This document shows positions 8,011 through 17,110 of a stretch of 64,000 nt of DNA, piece by piece. The stretch lies in contig JAEUPQ010000017.1 of NCBI GenBank assembly GCA_016789405.1, forward strand, positions 310,001 to 374,000, given 5' to 3'. The notes under the pieces were generated by a model that had not been told where the DNA came from, searched no databases, and saw nothing but the letters and a program-made list of their open reading frames with translations. The translations under genes and the position numbers were made by a program. Within the stretch, counting starts at the first letter, position 1, and every line of letters begins with the position of its first letter. Origin of the DNA: Lysobacteraceae bacterium. GTDB taxonomy: Bacteria > Pseudomonadota > Gammaproteobacteria > Xanthomonadales > Xanthomonadaceae.

Positions 8011-8844
8011 ATGTTCGACAAATTCTCTCGCAGTTGGCAGCTCGTGAAGGCCAGCGCATCGGTGCTTCGTTCCGACAAGGAATTGATGCTGTTCCCGATC
8101 CTGTCGTCGCTGGCGACGCTGCTGGTGCTGGCGACGTTCGCACTGCCGGTCTTCATGCTGAAACTGTTCGACAACGGCTTCAACGTGGTCGGCGCGGTCG
8201 TCGTGTTCGCGTTCTACTTCTGCCAGTACAGCGTCATCATCTTCTTCAACAGTGCGCTGGTCGGTGCCGCGACCATCCGGCTGGAAGGTGGCGACCCGAG
8301 TTTCTCCGATGGCTTGCGCATCGCCAGGTCGCGGCTGGGCGCCATCCTGGGCTATGCCGCCATTGCGGCGACAGTGGGCCTGATCCTGCAGTCGCTGAAG
8401 AACCGCGAGAACAACATCATCGTGCGGCTGATCGGCAGCGGCTTGGGCGTGGCGTGGACGCTGGCGACCTTCCTGGTGGTGCCGGTGCTGATCAATCGCG
8501 ATGTCGGGCCGATCGACGCGCTGAAGGAAAGCATCGCGCTGCTGAAGAAGACCTGGGGCGAGAACGCCATCGGCAACGTCGGCATCGGCGCGGCTTTCGG
8601 CCTGATCTTCGTGTTCGTGGTGTTGATCGGCGTGGTGCTGGCGATCGCGGCGTGGCAGCTCGCGCCGGCGGCAGGCATCACGGTCGCGGCGATCGCGGTC
8701 GTGGCGATGCTGGTCCTGGGCGTCACGCAGGCGGCGCTGAGCGGCATCTATTCGGCGGCGCTGTACCGCTATGCGACGTCGAGCGAGACGCCGGCCGCCT
8801 TCCAGGGCATGGCGCTGGAGCAGGCGTTCTCGCCGAAGCGCTGA
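8011..8844 (+). CDS. multi-pass membrane protein (DUF6159-like)
   Basis: A 277-residue integral membrane protein. The N-terminus MFDKFSRSWQLVKASASVLR and the following DKELMLFPI are typical of the DUF6159 family. About six hydrophobic segments follow (around residues 22-45, 55-87, 105-125, 145-160, 190-215 and 218-245), with a long Ala/Val/Ile-rich C-terminal half. I chose the ATG at 8011, preceded by GGAGG-type bases, over the upstream in-frame ATG at 7972. The function of the family is unknown. It stands alone after folK and before a convergent gene. Confidence 0.85.
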   Translation: MFDKFSRSWQLVKASASVLRSDKELMLFPILSSLATLLVLATFALPVFMLKLFDNGFNVVGAVVVFAFYFCQYSVIIFFNSALVGAATIRLEGGDPSFSDGLRIARSRLGAILGYAAIAATVGLILQSLKNRENNIIVRLIGSGLGVAWTLATFLVVPVLINRDVGPIDALKESIALLKKTWGENAIGNVGIGAAFGLIFVFVVLIGVVLAIAAWQLAPAAGITVAAIAVVAMLVLGVTQAALSGIYSAALYRYATSSETPAAFQGMALEQAFSPKR

Positions 8845-8916
8845 TCGCCCGGCGCGCCGGGTCGAGCCCACGCCAGGCTCTCGTCAGGCCGTCGCCGGGT
8901 CGTTGGCGCAGCGGTC

Positions 8917-9666
8917 TCAGCCGGGAAGCAGGCGCCCGCCATCCACCGGCAGCACGTGGCCAGTGGTGTACGCGGCGCCCTGCAGCAGCCAGAGCACGGC
9001 GTCGGCGATGTCGTGTTCGCTGCCCACGCGCGCCAGGGGCGTCCGCGCCAGCATCGCGGCCTTCGCAGCGTCCGGTTTGCCCTCCTCGGGCCACAGGATC
9101 GCGCCCGGGGCGATCGCGTTCACACGCACGTCCGGCGCCAGTTCCAGCGCGAGCGAGCGCGTGCCGGCGACCAGGGCCGCCTTGCTCATGCAGTAGACGG
9201 CGTGGTCGCGCAGCGGGCGCTCCGCATAGAGATCGACCAGATTGACGATCGCGCCGCGCGTCGCGCGCAGGTGCGGCGCCGCAGCCTGGGCCAGCAGCAG
9301 CGGCGCGCGCGCGTTGGTCGCGAACTGCATGTCCCAGTCGTCGGCCGTGATCGTGCCCAGCGGCGTGGGCGAGAACGCCGACGCATTGTTGACCAGCGCG
9401 TCGAGCCGGCCGAACCGGGCCACGGTGGCGTCGACGAGGCCCGGCAGTGAACCGGCATTGGCCAGGTCGGCCTGCAGGCCCAGCACGCTGCCCGGACGCG
9501 CCGCGTCGAGTTCGGACGCCAGCGCCTGCATTTCCGCGGCAGAACCCCGGTAGTGCAGCGCGAGGTCGTGGCCGGCCGCATGGAGCCGGCGGGCGATGGC
9601 GGCGCCGAGTCGGCGCGCGGCACCGGTAACGAGGGCGACGGGTGCTGCAGTGTCGGTAGCGGGCAT
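8917..9666 (-). CDS. pteridine reductase (SDR family)
   Basis: NADPH-dependent short-chain reductase of about 249 residues. The cofactor loop is VTGAARRLGAAIA, the Arg-rich variant found in pteridine reductases (PTR1/FolM type), followed by LHYRGS. NNAS, a catalytic Asp in NLVDLYAERP and YCMSK (Tyr-x3-Lys) complete the active site. VRVNAIAPGAILWPEE is typical of the subgroup. It would reduce dihydrobiopterin or dihydrofolate-like substrates; this is a family inference supported by the nearby folB and folK. The ATG at 9666 is preferred; another in-frame ATG lies at 9696. Confidence 0.88.
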   Translation of the reverse strand: MPATDTAAPVALVTGAARRLGAAIARRLHAAGHDLALHYRGSAAEMQALASELDAARPGSVLGLQADLANAGSLPGLVDATVARFGRLDALVNNASAFSPTPLGTITADDWDMQFATNARAPLLLAQAAAPHLRATRGAIVNLVDLYAERPLRDHAVYCMSKAALVAGTRSLALELAPDVRVNAIAPGAILWPEEGKPDAAKAAMLARTPLARVGSEHDIADAVLWLLQGAAYTTGHVLPVDGGRLLPG

Positions 9667-9776
9667 GCGGGATCCGGTGCGAGGTGCCGCAGCCATTTGA
9701 CCATAGTCAACACCGGCTGCCGCGGCCGGGCGCAGGCTTGCGCTCGTCCTTTGTCCGTACGTCCAGGAGCCCTGCC

Positions 9777-9917
9777 ATGCACCCCATCGTGTCCGAATTG
9801 TTCGCCAAGCCGGTCGGCTGGATGACCCTCGGGGGTCTCGGCTTCATCGTCTTCCTGGGCGGATACCTGTGGTGGTTCGCACGGCGCAGGATCCGCGAGG
9901 AAACGGGCGAGTCCTGA
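9777..9917 (+). CDS. small single-pass membrane protein (DUF3149-like)
   Basis: A 46-residue protein with a good ribosome-binding site (CCAGGAG, 7 bases before ATG). It begins MHPIVSELFAKPVGWMT, then has one transmembrane helix (LGGLGFIVFLGGYLWWF) and a basic tail ARRRIREETGES, so the C-terminus should be cytoplasmic. The plan resembles the DUF3149 family of short proteobacterial membrane proteins, but this is from memory. It lies between the divergent pteridine reductase and the MidA-type methyltransferase. Function unknown. Confidence 0.75.
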   Translation: MHPIVSELFAKPVGWMTLGGLGFIVFLGGYLWWFARRRIREETGES

Positions 9918-9991
9918 TCGCGGGACATGCTGGCCGCCGCCGGCCGATCCGTGTCGCGGGTTATCCTGTGCCACCCCCACGGAGCGGTCGC

Positions 9992-11176
9992 ATGCACGCC
10001 GACGACGATCTCGATCCCGATGCACTGGCCCACAGCGGGACGCTCGCGGCCCTGATCAGGGAGCAGATCGCCGGCAATGGCGGGGTCCTGCCGTTCTGGC
10101 GCTTCATGGAACTCGCGATGTACGCGCCCGGCCTGGGCTATTACAGCGCCGGCGCGACCAAGCTCGGCCCCGGCGGCGACTTCGTGACTGCGCCGGAACT
10201 CGGTCCGCTGTTCGCGGAATGCGTGGCCGACGCCCTGTCGCCGCCGCTGCGCACGCTCGGGGCCGATGCCACGTTCATGGAGATCGGTGGCGGCACCGGC
10301 GCCTTCGCCGAGGCTGCGATCGGTCGATTGCTCGCCACGGGCGCGATGCCGGCGCTTTACGCCATCCTCGAGCCCAGCGCCGACCTGCGCGAGCGCCAGC
10401 GCGAACGCCTGCATGCCTCGTTGCCGGCCGACGTCTTCGCGCGCGTCGAATGGCTGCAGACACCGATCAACACGCCGTGGAACGGCGTCGTGTTCGCCAA
10501 CGAAGTCATCGATGCGCTGCCCACCTCGCGATTCGCGGTGATCGGCGGCGAGATCTACGAAGAACACGTGACGGTCGGCGACGACGGGCGCTTCGCGCGC
10601 ATCGACCGCCCGGCCGATGCCCTGCTGTCGGCGGCGGTCCGCCATGTCGAACGGCAGTGCGAACATCCTTTCCCGGAGGGTTACCGATCCGAAGTGCTGC
10701 CGCAGCTGCCTTACTGGGTGCAGGCGGTGATCGGTGGGCTGGAGTCGGGGGCGATGCTGTTCGTCGATTACGGCTATCCGCGCCGCGAGTACTACGACGC
10801 GAGGCGGGTCGACGGCACGCTGCGCGCATTCCACCGGCACCGCATGACCGACGACGTGTTCGCGCGCGTCGGGCTGCAGGACGTGACCGTGTCCGTCGAT
10901 TTCACCGCGATGGCCGAAGCGGGTACCGGTGCCGGCTTCGAGTTCGACGGTTACTGCTCGCAGGCGAGCTTCCTGATCGGCAACGGCCTGGACCAGCGAC
11001 TGGCCGACCACGAGGCGCGCTGCGCCGACGACATCGCGCGCCACGCCCTGCGCCAGCAGGCGAAGAAGCTGACGCTGCCGGGTGAAATGGGCGAGCGTTT
11101 CCAGGTCATCGGCTTCTCGCGCGACGTCAGCCTGGCGCACGCGTTCCTGGTCGGCGACCTGAGTTTCCGCCTGTGA
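9992..11176 (+). CDS. class I SAM-dependent methyltransferase, MidA/NDUFAF7 family
   Basis: A 394-residue methyltransferase of the family that includes mitochondrial NDUFAF7/MidA, which methylates an arginine of a complex I subunit. Diagnostic segments are the N-terminal LPFWRFMELAMYAPGLGYY, then GDFVTAPELGPLFAECVA. The SAM-binding loop is MEIGGGTGAFAEA, followed by VVFANEVIDALP and MLFVDYGYPRREYY. The start ATG at 9992 is preferred over an upstream in-frame GTG because homologous sequence begins just after it. It overlaps the VanZ gene by GTGA. The bacterial target is not established. Confidence 0.9.
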   Translation: MHADDDLDPDALAHSGTLAALIREQIAGNGGVLPFWRFMELAMYAPGLGYYSAGATKLGPGGDFVTAPELGPLFAECVADALSPPLRTLGADATFMEIGGGTGAFAEAAIGRLLATGAMPALYAILEPSADLRERQRERLHASLPADVFARVEWLQTPINTPWNGVVFANEVIDALPTSRFAVIGGEIYEEHVTVGDDGRFARIDRPADALLSAAVRHVERQCEHPFPEGYRSEVLPQLPYWVQAVIGGLESGAMLFVDYGYPRREYYDARRVDGTLRAFHRHRMTDDVFARVGLQDVTVSVDFTAMAEAGTGAGFEFDGYCSQASFLIGNGLDQRLADHEARCADDIARHALRQQAKKLTLPGEMGERFQVIGFSRDVSLAHAFLVGDLSFRL

Positions 11177-11580
11177 GCGGATATCGATTCGGGCGTTCGC
11201 TGAAACCCTTCCGTCGGCCGCTGCTGTGGTCGATGCTCTGGTGCATGGCCGTTGCCTCGGTGGTGGTGCTGTCGCTCATGCCGATGCCCGACCTGGGCGA
11301 GTTGCCCGAGCACAGCGACAAGTTCGAGCATTTCCTGACCTATGCCTTGCTGGCATGCGGTGCCGTGCAGCTGTATCCGCGCTGGCGTTCGCTGCTCGTG
11401 GTCGGCGTGGCGCTGGTGCTGATGGGCATCGGCCTGGAATACGCGCAGGGCGCGCTGACCAGCACGCGGATGATGGATCGCGCCGATGCCCTGGCGAACA
11501 CGCTGGGCGTGATCGCCGGGCTCGCGATCCAGCTGACGCCGCTGCGCGACGCGCTGCTGCGGTTCGATTCGCGTCGATGA
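11173..11580 (+). CDS. VanZ family membrane protein
   Basis: A 135-residue membrane protein with four hydrophobic segments. It has the VanZ signature pair: DKFEHFLTYALLA near the second helix, and LEYAQ followed by TSTRMMDRADALANTLGVIAG before the last helix. VanZ-like proteins are best known from teicoplanin resistance; chromosomal copies have no settled role. It starts with GTG overlapping the stop of the methyltransferase gene, and its own stop overlaps the next ATG, so the three genes are co-translated. Confidence 0.9.
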   Translation: MSGYRFGRSLKPFRRPLLWSMLWCMAVASVVVLSLMPMPDLGELPEHSDKFEHFLTYALLACGAVQLYPRWRSLLVVGVALVLMGIGLEYAQGALTSTRMMDRADALANTLGVIAGLAIQLTPLRDALLRFDSRR

Positions 11581-12317
11581 GCGAGGAAGCCCCGCGTCCG
11601 CGTCCGCGTGTGCGCCGGGTTTCGATCGCGGCCCTGCGCATCGTCCTGATCGCGGCCTGCCTGTTGTTCGCCGGTGTCCTGACGATCCTCGAGAGCCGTG
11701 CGGCCACGCCGCGCGACGACATCGGCCTCGACACGCGCACCTGCCTGCGCATCGACCAGACCGATGCGGACGAAGACGGCCAGCGCTTCCATCGCATCGC
11801 GAACAGTTGCGGGCATGGTGTCGTGGTCTTCTACTGCATCCTTGCCGGTGCCGAGTTCGATCCGGTCTGGGGCGTCGGCGACTGCCGATCGTCGCGGGTC
11901 CAGGTACTCGCGGCCTTCGACCAGCGCCTGCGTGCGCTCGACCTGCAGGTGCTGGCTGCGCCGAAATCGGCGAAGCTGGCCGTGAAGAGCAGCCGGAACT
12001 GGCTGGACAGCTATCGGCTGTTCGGCGTCGGCGAAGGCCGGCAGGGCGTGGATGCGAATGACGTGCTCGCCGAAACCGGTCGCGCACCTGCGGCGCTGTA
12101 CACGCTGCGCGGCGAGCAGAGCTTCGTGTCGGGCAGCGTGTCGTCGGCAACCGACATCCCGCGCGCGATCGTCGTGCCTGCGGCCTGTCGCATCGACGCC
12201 TATCTCGCCGGGAAGTGCAGGCCGGATCCTGTCAAAGCCTGGGTCGCGCTGGGTCGGCCGGCGACGGTGGAGGCTGCGATCGCCGCGATGCGTACCGAGG
12301 ACATCCGCGTGGAGTGA
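11577..12317 (+). CDS. membrane-anchored protein of unknown function
   Basis: A 246-residue protein. A proline/arginine-rich cytoplasmic N-terminus (RPRPRVRRVS) is followed by one transmembrane helix (ALRIVLIAACLLFAGVLTI, about residues 19-37) and a periplasmic domain. That domain has several cysteines, for instance in TRTCLRID, NSCGHGVVVFYCIL and VGDCRSSR. The cysteines could form disulfides outside the cytoplasm (inference). It overlaps VanZ by ATGA and ends seven bases before the convergent cca stop. I do not recognise a domain. Confidence 0.8.
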   Translation: MSEEAPRPRPRVRRVSIAALRIVLIAACLLFAGVLTILESRAATPRDDIGLDTRTCLRIDQTDADEDGQRFHRIANSCGHGVVVFYCILAGAEFDPVWGVGDCRSSRVQVLAAFDQRLRALDLQVLAAPKSAKLAVKSSRNWLDSYRLFGVGEGRQGVDANDVLAETGRAPAALYTLRGEQSFVSGSVSSATDIPRAIVVPAACRIDAYLAGKCRPDPVKAWVALGRPATVEAAIAAMRTEDIRVE

Positions 12318-12324
12318 GTCGGCG

Positions 12325-13563
12325 TCAATCGGCCGTTTCCGCGGATTTGCGTGCCTTGCCGATCGCCTCGCCGCGCGCGCGGCGCAGCGCTTCGCCGACG
12401 GCGGGGCCGTCCATGCCGGGGCGCATCACGTCCGCGCCGCGCACCGTCATCGCCGCGGCGTGCAGGCGCACCAGTTCCGGGCCCTGCGGATAGTCCGCCT
12501 CGGCCATGCCGCCGCGACCGCGCTTGTCGGCCTCGCAGGTCAGCGCGATCTGCGCGATCCGCTGCGGCTGGCGGAAGCCGTCGCAGCGTGCGATCAGGTC
12601 GTGCACGCTGATGTTGCGCAGTTCCTTGAGGCGATGCACGTTGAGGTGTTCGCGGCAGACCGCGACCGCCAGGTTGCGATGATCGACCGGGATGCGCAGG
12701 CGTTCGCACAGCGCGAGCAGCGGTTCGACGCCGCGTTCCTCGTGATGGATGTGCTTGGGCAGCACGTCAGGCGGGGTCAGCGCCTTGCCCAGGTCGTGGG
12801 TGAGCGCGGCGAAGCCGATCAGGTCGTCTCCAGGCGCGAGTTGCGCCGCCATGTCGCAGACCATCTCGATGTGGATGCCGGTGTCGACCTCGGGATGGTA
12901 TTCGGCACGCTGCGGCACGCCGTACAGCGCGTTGACTTCGGGCAGCACCTCCGCCAGCGCGCCGCACTCGCGCAGCGTGCGCAGGAATGCGGACGGACGC
13001 GGCGTGCGCAGGGCGCCGGCCAGTTCCTTCCACACCCGCTCGGCAGTGAGTTCGGCGAGTTCGCCGTCGGCGACCATCGCGCGCATCAGCGTCATCGTTT
13101 CCGGTGCGATGGTGAAGCCCAACGCAGCGAAGCGGGCCATGAACCGCGCCGCGCGCAGCACGCGCAGCGGATCCTCGACGAAGGCCGGGCCGACGTGGCG
13201 CAGGACGCGATCCTGCAGGTCGCGCGCGCCGTGGTATGGGTCGACGAGCGTGCCGTCCGGTGCCCGGGCGATCGCGTTGATGGTGAAATCGCGGCGGGCC
13301 AGGTCGTCCTCCAGCGTGACATCCGGCGAGGCATGCACGACGAAGCCGCGATGCCCGCGCGCGGACTTGCGCTCGGTGCGCGCCAGCGCGTACTCCTCGC
13401 CGGTCTCTGGATGCAGGAACACGGGGAAATCCTTGCCGACGGTCTGGAAACCGGCGGCCAGCATCGATTCGGGCGTTTCTCCGACGACCACGTAGTCGTG
13501 GTCGCCGCAGGGCAGGCCGAGCAGGGCGTCGCGCACCGCGCCGCCGACGAGATAGGTCTTCAT
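12325..13563 (-). CDS. cca: multifunctional CCA tRNA nucleotidyltransferase
   Basis: Adds or repairs the 3'-CCA end of tRNAs. Its 412-residue length is the same as the E. coli enzyme. The nucleotidyltransferase motif [16 protein letters not shown] and the metal-binding DHD (Asp21, Asp23) open the protein. [10 protein letters not shown] and [15 protein letters not shown] follow. A C-terminal HD domain carries LTHDLGK with the phosphatase/phosphodiesterase residues seen in the E. coli-type enzyme. The ATG at 13563 gives this canonical start. Directly upstream is the REP-like palindrome pair at 13573-13653. Confidence 0.97.
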   Translation of the reverse strand: MKTYLVGGAVRDALLGLPCGDHDYVVVGETPESMLAAGFQTVGKDFPVFLHPETGEEYALARTERKSARGHRGFVVHASPDVTLEDDLARRDFTINAIARAPDGTLVDPYHGARDLQDRVLRHVGPAFVEDPLRVLRAARFMARFAALGFTIAPETMTLMRAMVADGELAELTAERVWKELAGALRTPRPSAFLRTLRECGALAEVLPEVNALYGVPQRAEYHPEVDTGIHIEMVCDMAAQLAPGDDLIGFAALTHDLGKALTPPDVLPKHIHHEERGVEPLLALCERLRIPVDHRNLAVAVCREHLNVHRLKELRNISVHDLIARCDGFRQPQRIAQIALTCEADKRGRGGMAEADYPQGPELVRLHAAAMTVRGADVMRPGMDGPAVGEALRRARGEAIGKARKSAETAD

Positions 13564-13572
13564 GCGTGGATT

Positions 13573-13653
13573 GTAGAGCGGAGCTTGCTCCGCTCGATGT
13601 TTCCGGAGGGAAAAGGTTTCCCGGGAAAAGCAGCGGAGCAAGCTCCGCTCTAC
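13573..13653. repeat. pair of REP-like palindromes in inverted orientation
   Basis: A 22-base unit (13573-13594, starting GTAGAGCGGAGC) recurs as its exact reverse complement at 13632-13653. Each unit is itself nearly palindromic: GAGCGGAGC flanks a two-base centre TT/AA and its complement. The two are separated by 37 bases. This is the layout of bacterial interspersed mosaic elements (paired REPs) spread by RAYT transposases. It fills the gap between the starts of cca and the end of the PH-domain gene. Confidence 0.85.
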
Positions 13654-13663
13654 GGGGCAGGCG

Positions 13664-14041
13664 TCACTTGGGCGCGTGCTGCGCCATCAGGGCCACGATC
13701 TGCTGCGCGCCGGAATTCCGGCCCAGGTGCAGTTCGATCGGTGCCGCCTGTCCCGACAGCCAGATGCGCAGTTCCGATTCCAGGTCGAAATGCCCGGCGG
13801 TTTCCAGCGAGAACATGGTGATCGCGCGGTACGGGATGCTGCGGTACTCGGTCTTCTTCGCGGTCACGCCCTGCTTGTTCACCAGGATCAGGCGGCGGTC
13901 GGTGAAGACGATCAGGTCCCGGATCAGCGCGAACGCGCGCTGCAGGGTTTCGCCCGGGGCAAGCAGCGGGGCGAACTCCTCGTGGAGGTCGTCGATCTTC
14001 TTTTCGCCGGCGTGGCCGAGCAGCGCATCGAGCAGGCCCAT
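13664..14041 (-). CDS. PH domain-containing protein (YokE-like)
   Basis: A 125-residue soluble protein with a bacterial pleckstrin-homology fold of the YokE type. A helical start ([22 protein letters not shown]) is followed by strands around [16 protein letters not shown] and the typical [29 protein letters not shown] and a C-terminal helix [11 protein letters not shown] close the domain. Such proteins often bind partner proteins at membranes; no specific role can be assigned. It lies 34 bases downstream of the lytic transglycosylase gene end on the same strand, in the order slt is followed by cca direction. Confidence 0.88.
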   Translation of the reverse strand: MGLLDALLGHAGEKKIDDLHEEFAPLLAPGETLQRAFALIRDLIVFTDRRLILVNKQGVTAKKTEYRSIPYRAITMFSLETAGHFDLESELRIWLSGQAAPIELHLGRNSGAQQIVALMAQHAPK

Positions 14042-14074
14042 GGTGTCGTGTCCTCGAATCGGGAATGGGATGGG

Positions 14075-16204
14075 TCAGCGGTCGGCGCGCGGCTTGCCGC
14101 GGCTTCTGGCTGGCGCGGATGCCGGTTTTGTCGGTGCTGCCGGTGCGGCCGTGGCCGGCGGTGCCGGCAGGTCCGGGGGCAGCGGGCAGGCGAAAGGCTT
14201 GCGGGTGTCGACGATGCGACCGGCCAGGCGGTCGGTGATCGGCATGGCGGCACGATTCAGTCGCCAGTCGTAGATCACGCTGAAGGCGAGGATGCGCGCA
14301 ACGTAGTCGCGGGTTTCCTTGTAGCTGATCGTTTCGATCCAGAAATCCGCGTCCATGCCCGGGCGCTGCGACTGCCAGCGCGCCACCGGCGCGGGGCCGG
14401 CGTTGTAGGCAGCGATGGCGACATAGGTCATGCCGTATTTGTCTTCCAGTTCGCGCAGGTAGGCGGTGCCGAGCTGGATGTTGAATTCCGGCTCGTACAG
14501 GCTGTCGCCACCGCGCCACGGCAGGCCCAGGCGTTTGGCGATGCCGGCGCCCGTGCTCGGCAGCACCTGCATCAATCCGCGCGCGTCGGCGTGCGAGCGC
14601 GCCTTCGGGTTGAACACGCTCTCGGCGCGGATCTCGGCGGCGACCCAGGTCGGGTCGATGCCATGCTTCGCGGCCTCGCGACGGATCACCGCGTCGTGGT
14701 GGAGCGGGAAACGCAGGTGGTACAGCCGCGACTCGTCCGGATAGGACTTGCCGCCGACGTTCACCAGTCCGAACACGCCGCGATCGAACCAGCCGTTGTC
14801 CTGCGCGATGTCGACGGCGTGGATGCGTTGTTCAGGGGTGAAGCGCGAGAGCGCCTCGCTCCATTCGCGTTCTGCCCAAGTACCGCGTTCGATGCGGTAC
14901 AGCTGCATGGCGCGCTGGATCGCCGGGTCGCGCGCCACCGCCGATTTCGCCGCGAAGTCGGCCTTCGGTTCGATCGGGCAGAGCGCGTAGGGCGCGCCGA
15001 TCCGGTCGGCGGCGAGGAAGCCGTGGAATTCCGGCCTGGTCGCCGCATCTGCGTAGAGGATCCTGGCGTTCGCCTTGTCGCCGTCGATCTCCAGCAGGCG
15101 TGCCTCGAAGTAGCGCCAGCGCGAGTCGCGGCGCTGCTTGTCGCCCATCTTGCGGATCGCGGCGAGCGCGGCCTTCCAGTCGGAGCGCGCCATCGCCTCG
15201 CGCACGCGCCATTCGTGCAACTTGTCGTCGTAAGCCGCGTCGGGCACGGCGTTGAGTCGCCAGGCCGAATCCGGTTCGTACGAGGCCACGGTCCACAATG
15301 CGGCCTGGTACAGCGCACGGCCGCGCTCCACGTCGTTCAGGCCCAGCGCTTCGGTGAACTTCGGCACCTGCGCGTCGACCGATCGCGGCGAGGCCTTGGC
15401 CTGCCTGGCGAGGCCGTGCGAGGCGATCAGGCGGCTTCGCGCGGTCTTCGGCCAGGCCAGGGCGCGATCGTGCGGGGATTCGATGAATGCGGCGTAGTCG
15501 TTGGCCAGCGCGAACTCTTCGGCCGGCAGTCCGCGCGCCGCGGCGCGCATCACCGCCGGCTGCCACTCCGCGGCGGCCTTTTCGATCCGCTCCCAGCGCA
15601 GCGACGCGGGCAGGCCGTCGCGCGAGGCCAGCACCGCCATCGGTGCGTCGCATTCGTTCGGCAGCGACTTGCCGTTCGCGCGCCACAGTGCCTGGGCATC
15701 GCTGGTCCAGGCGTCGTCGGTCTGGCCCAGGGCCTGGCGTGCATTCAGGTTCGCGCAGCGCAGCGCAGCGGATTTGACCGTCGGCGCCCATGCGGCGCGG
15801 AACGTCGGCCAGTCCTCGCGCTTGGCCAGTGCCGCCAGCCACTGTTCGCGGAAGGTCTCGCCGACCGCATCGCCGGAATGGCGCTTCAGGAAGTCGTCCG
15901 CGACCGAGGTGGGCAGGGTGTCGATACGGCGACGCAAGCCTGCGTACTCGGCCCATCCGGCCAGCGGGTGGCTGGCGGGGAGGGGGGCGTCGTCGGGTGT
16001 GCCGCGCTCTGCAGCCTCGATGGCCGCACGGGCGCGGGCGAGCTCGGCGACGCTGCCGATCGGAATGCCGGCGTTGCTGGTGCCCGGCGTGCCGCGCGCC
16101 GTTTCTCGCGGGCCGGTGGTCGCCTGCTGGCGTGGCGTGGCGGTCGGCGTGGCGAACAGCGCCGCGCCCAGGGCCGCACTGGCGGCGAGGAGGGGGAGTT
16201 TCAT
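14075..16204 (-). CDS. slt: soluble lytic murein transglycosylase
   Basis: Periplasmic enzyme that cleaves peptidoglycan glycan strands to 1,6-anhydro ends. The 709 residues start at ATG 16204, which gives a clean signal peptide (MKLPLLAASAALGAALFA). A long superhelical U-domain of TPR-like helices fills residues 60-500. The catalytic domain shows AEIRAESVFNPKARS with the catalytic Glu near residue 528, then RGLMQVLPSTG, GTAYL and AIAAYNAGP. The C-terminus is a Pro/Ala-rich tail. It is slightly longer than E. coli Slt70. Gene symbol is by family analogy. Confidence 0.93.
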   Translation of the reverse strand: MKLPLLAASAALGAALFATPTATPRQQATTGPRETARGTPGTSNAGIPIGSVAELARARAAIEAAERGTPDDAPLPASHPLAGWAEYAGLRRRIDTLPTSVADDFLKRHSGDAVGETFREQWLAALAKREDWPTFRAAWAPTVKSAALRCANLNARQALGQTDDAWTSDAQALWRANGKSLPNECDAPMAVLASRDGLPASLRWERIEKAAAEWQPAVMRAAARGLPAEEFALANDYAAFIESPHDRALAWPKTARSRLIASHGLARQAKASPRSVDAQVPKFTEALGLNDVERGRALYQAALWTVASYEPDSAWRLNAVPDAAYDDKLHEWRVREAMARSDWKAALAAIRKMGDKQRRDSRWRYFEARLLEIDGDKANARILYADAATRPEFHGFLAADRIGAPYALCPIEPKADFAAKSAVARDPAIQRAMQLYRIERGTWAEREWSEALSRFTPEQRIHAVDIAQDNGWFDRGVFGLVNVGGKSYPDESRLYHLRFPLHHDAVIRREAAKHGIDPTWVAAEIRAESVFNPKARSHADARGLMQVLPSTGAGIAKRLGLPWRGGDSLYEPEFNIQLGTAYLRELEDKYGMTYVAIAAYNAGPAPVARWQSQRPGMDADFWIETISYKETRDYVARILAFSVIYDWRLNRAAMPITDRLAGRIVDTRKPFACPLPPDLPAPPATAAPAAPTKPASAPARSRGKPRADR

Positions 16205-16257
16205 GGGCGGACTATAGCGAAGCATGCCCGTGAGGTCAGTCACGAAACGGTGACGGT

Positions 16258-17082
16258 TCAGCCACCGACCGTGGGTTGGCGGCGACGAACCGGCCGGCCC
16301 TCAGCGACCGCCCGTGCGAAAGCCTCGGCCAGCCGGCGCAGGGCTTCGCGGCGCTGCGCGGGTGTCCAGCGGTGGCGGTAGGCGATGCCCATGCCGGCTG
16401 GCGTCTTGTTGGCGTCGATGATGTACAGGCGGCCGTCGGCATCGTCGCGCAGCACGTCCAGTTCGCCGAAATCCATGCCCAGCGCGTCGCAGAAGGCGAG
16501 GATCTTCCGCTGTTCGTCCTCACTGAAGAGATCGTCGGTCTCGACCAGTCGGCACGCGGTGGCCTCGGTCTTGAGGTGTTCGACGATCGGCGCGCGATCC
16601 AGCACGTAGCACAGCGGCAGCGTGCCCGCGATCACCGGCACGCGGTAGTTCACGGTGCGGTTGTCCTCGGTGCAGGGGATCATGCGCTGGTAGACCATGC
16701 GCGGGTCGGGATCGTCGATCGGGCAGTCGATCACGCTGCCGCGACCGCGTGCGTTCTCGTCGGTCTTCACCGCGCAGCGGCCGTGCCAGGTGCGCGGGTC
16801 GACTTCCGCGCCGTGGCCGAAGATCGCGCGCTGGACGGCGTCGACGTGGCGCTTGCTGATGTCGGTGCAGTCGATGTTCCACACCGGCATGCGTTCCGCG
16901 AGCGCGTCGAGCAGCGGGTCGGCCGACATCCAGGTGCGGTCGGCCCAGTGCACGGCGAAATCGATGCCGTCGCCGGACGCCGCCTCGTCCGGCAGCACGC
17001 CCTGATGGTCCAGTTCGTGCAGCAGTGCGACGAGGGTGTAGCCCTCCATGGTCGGGAACTCGGGGTGGAACAGCACGCGCAT
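16258..17082 (-). CDS. ATP-grasp-like protein, last gene of the accessory cluster
   Basis: A 274-residue soluble protein, not firmly recognised. Its C-terminal half looks like an ATP-grasp metal-binding segment: FGELDVLRDDADGRLYIIDA, followed by NKTPAGMG. The Asp of ELDVLRD and the D-x-N of IIDANKTP would be the Mg/ATP ligands. Upstream, YQRMIPCTEDNRTVNYRVPV could be a strand-loop of the same fold. ATP-grasp enzymes join a carboxylate to an amine or thiol. It is the last of seven genes on the minus strand, 28 bases after the sulfotransferase gene. The ATG at 17082 is chosen because conserved-looking sequence starts there. ATP-grasp membership is inference. Confidence 0.6.
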   Translation of the reverse strand: MRVLFHPEFPTMEGYTLVALLHELDHQGVLPDEAASGDGIDFAVHWADRTWMSADPLLDALAERMPVWNIDCTDISKRHVDAVQRAIFGHGAEVDPRTWHGRCAVKTDENARGRGSVIDCPIDDPDPRMVYQRMIPCTEDNRTVNYRVPVIAGTLPLCYVLDRAPIVEHLKTEATACRLVETDDLFSEDEQRKILAFCDALGMDFGELDVLRDDADGRLYIIDANKTPAGMGIAYRHRWTPAQRREALRRLAEAFARAVAEGRPVRRRQPTVGG

Positions 17083-17110
17083 GCGGTGGCCTCGTCGGGA
17101 AGAGTGGGCG

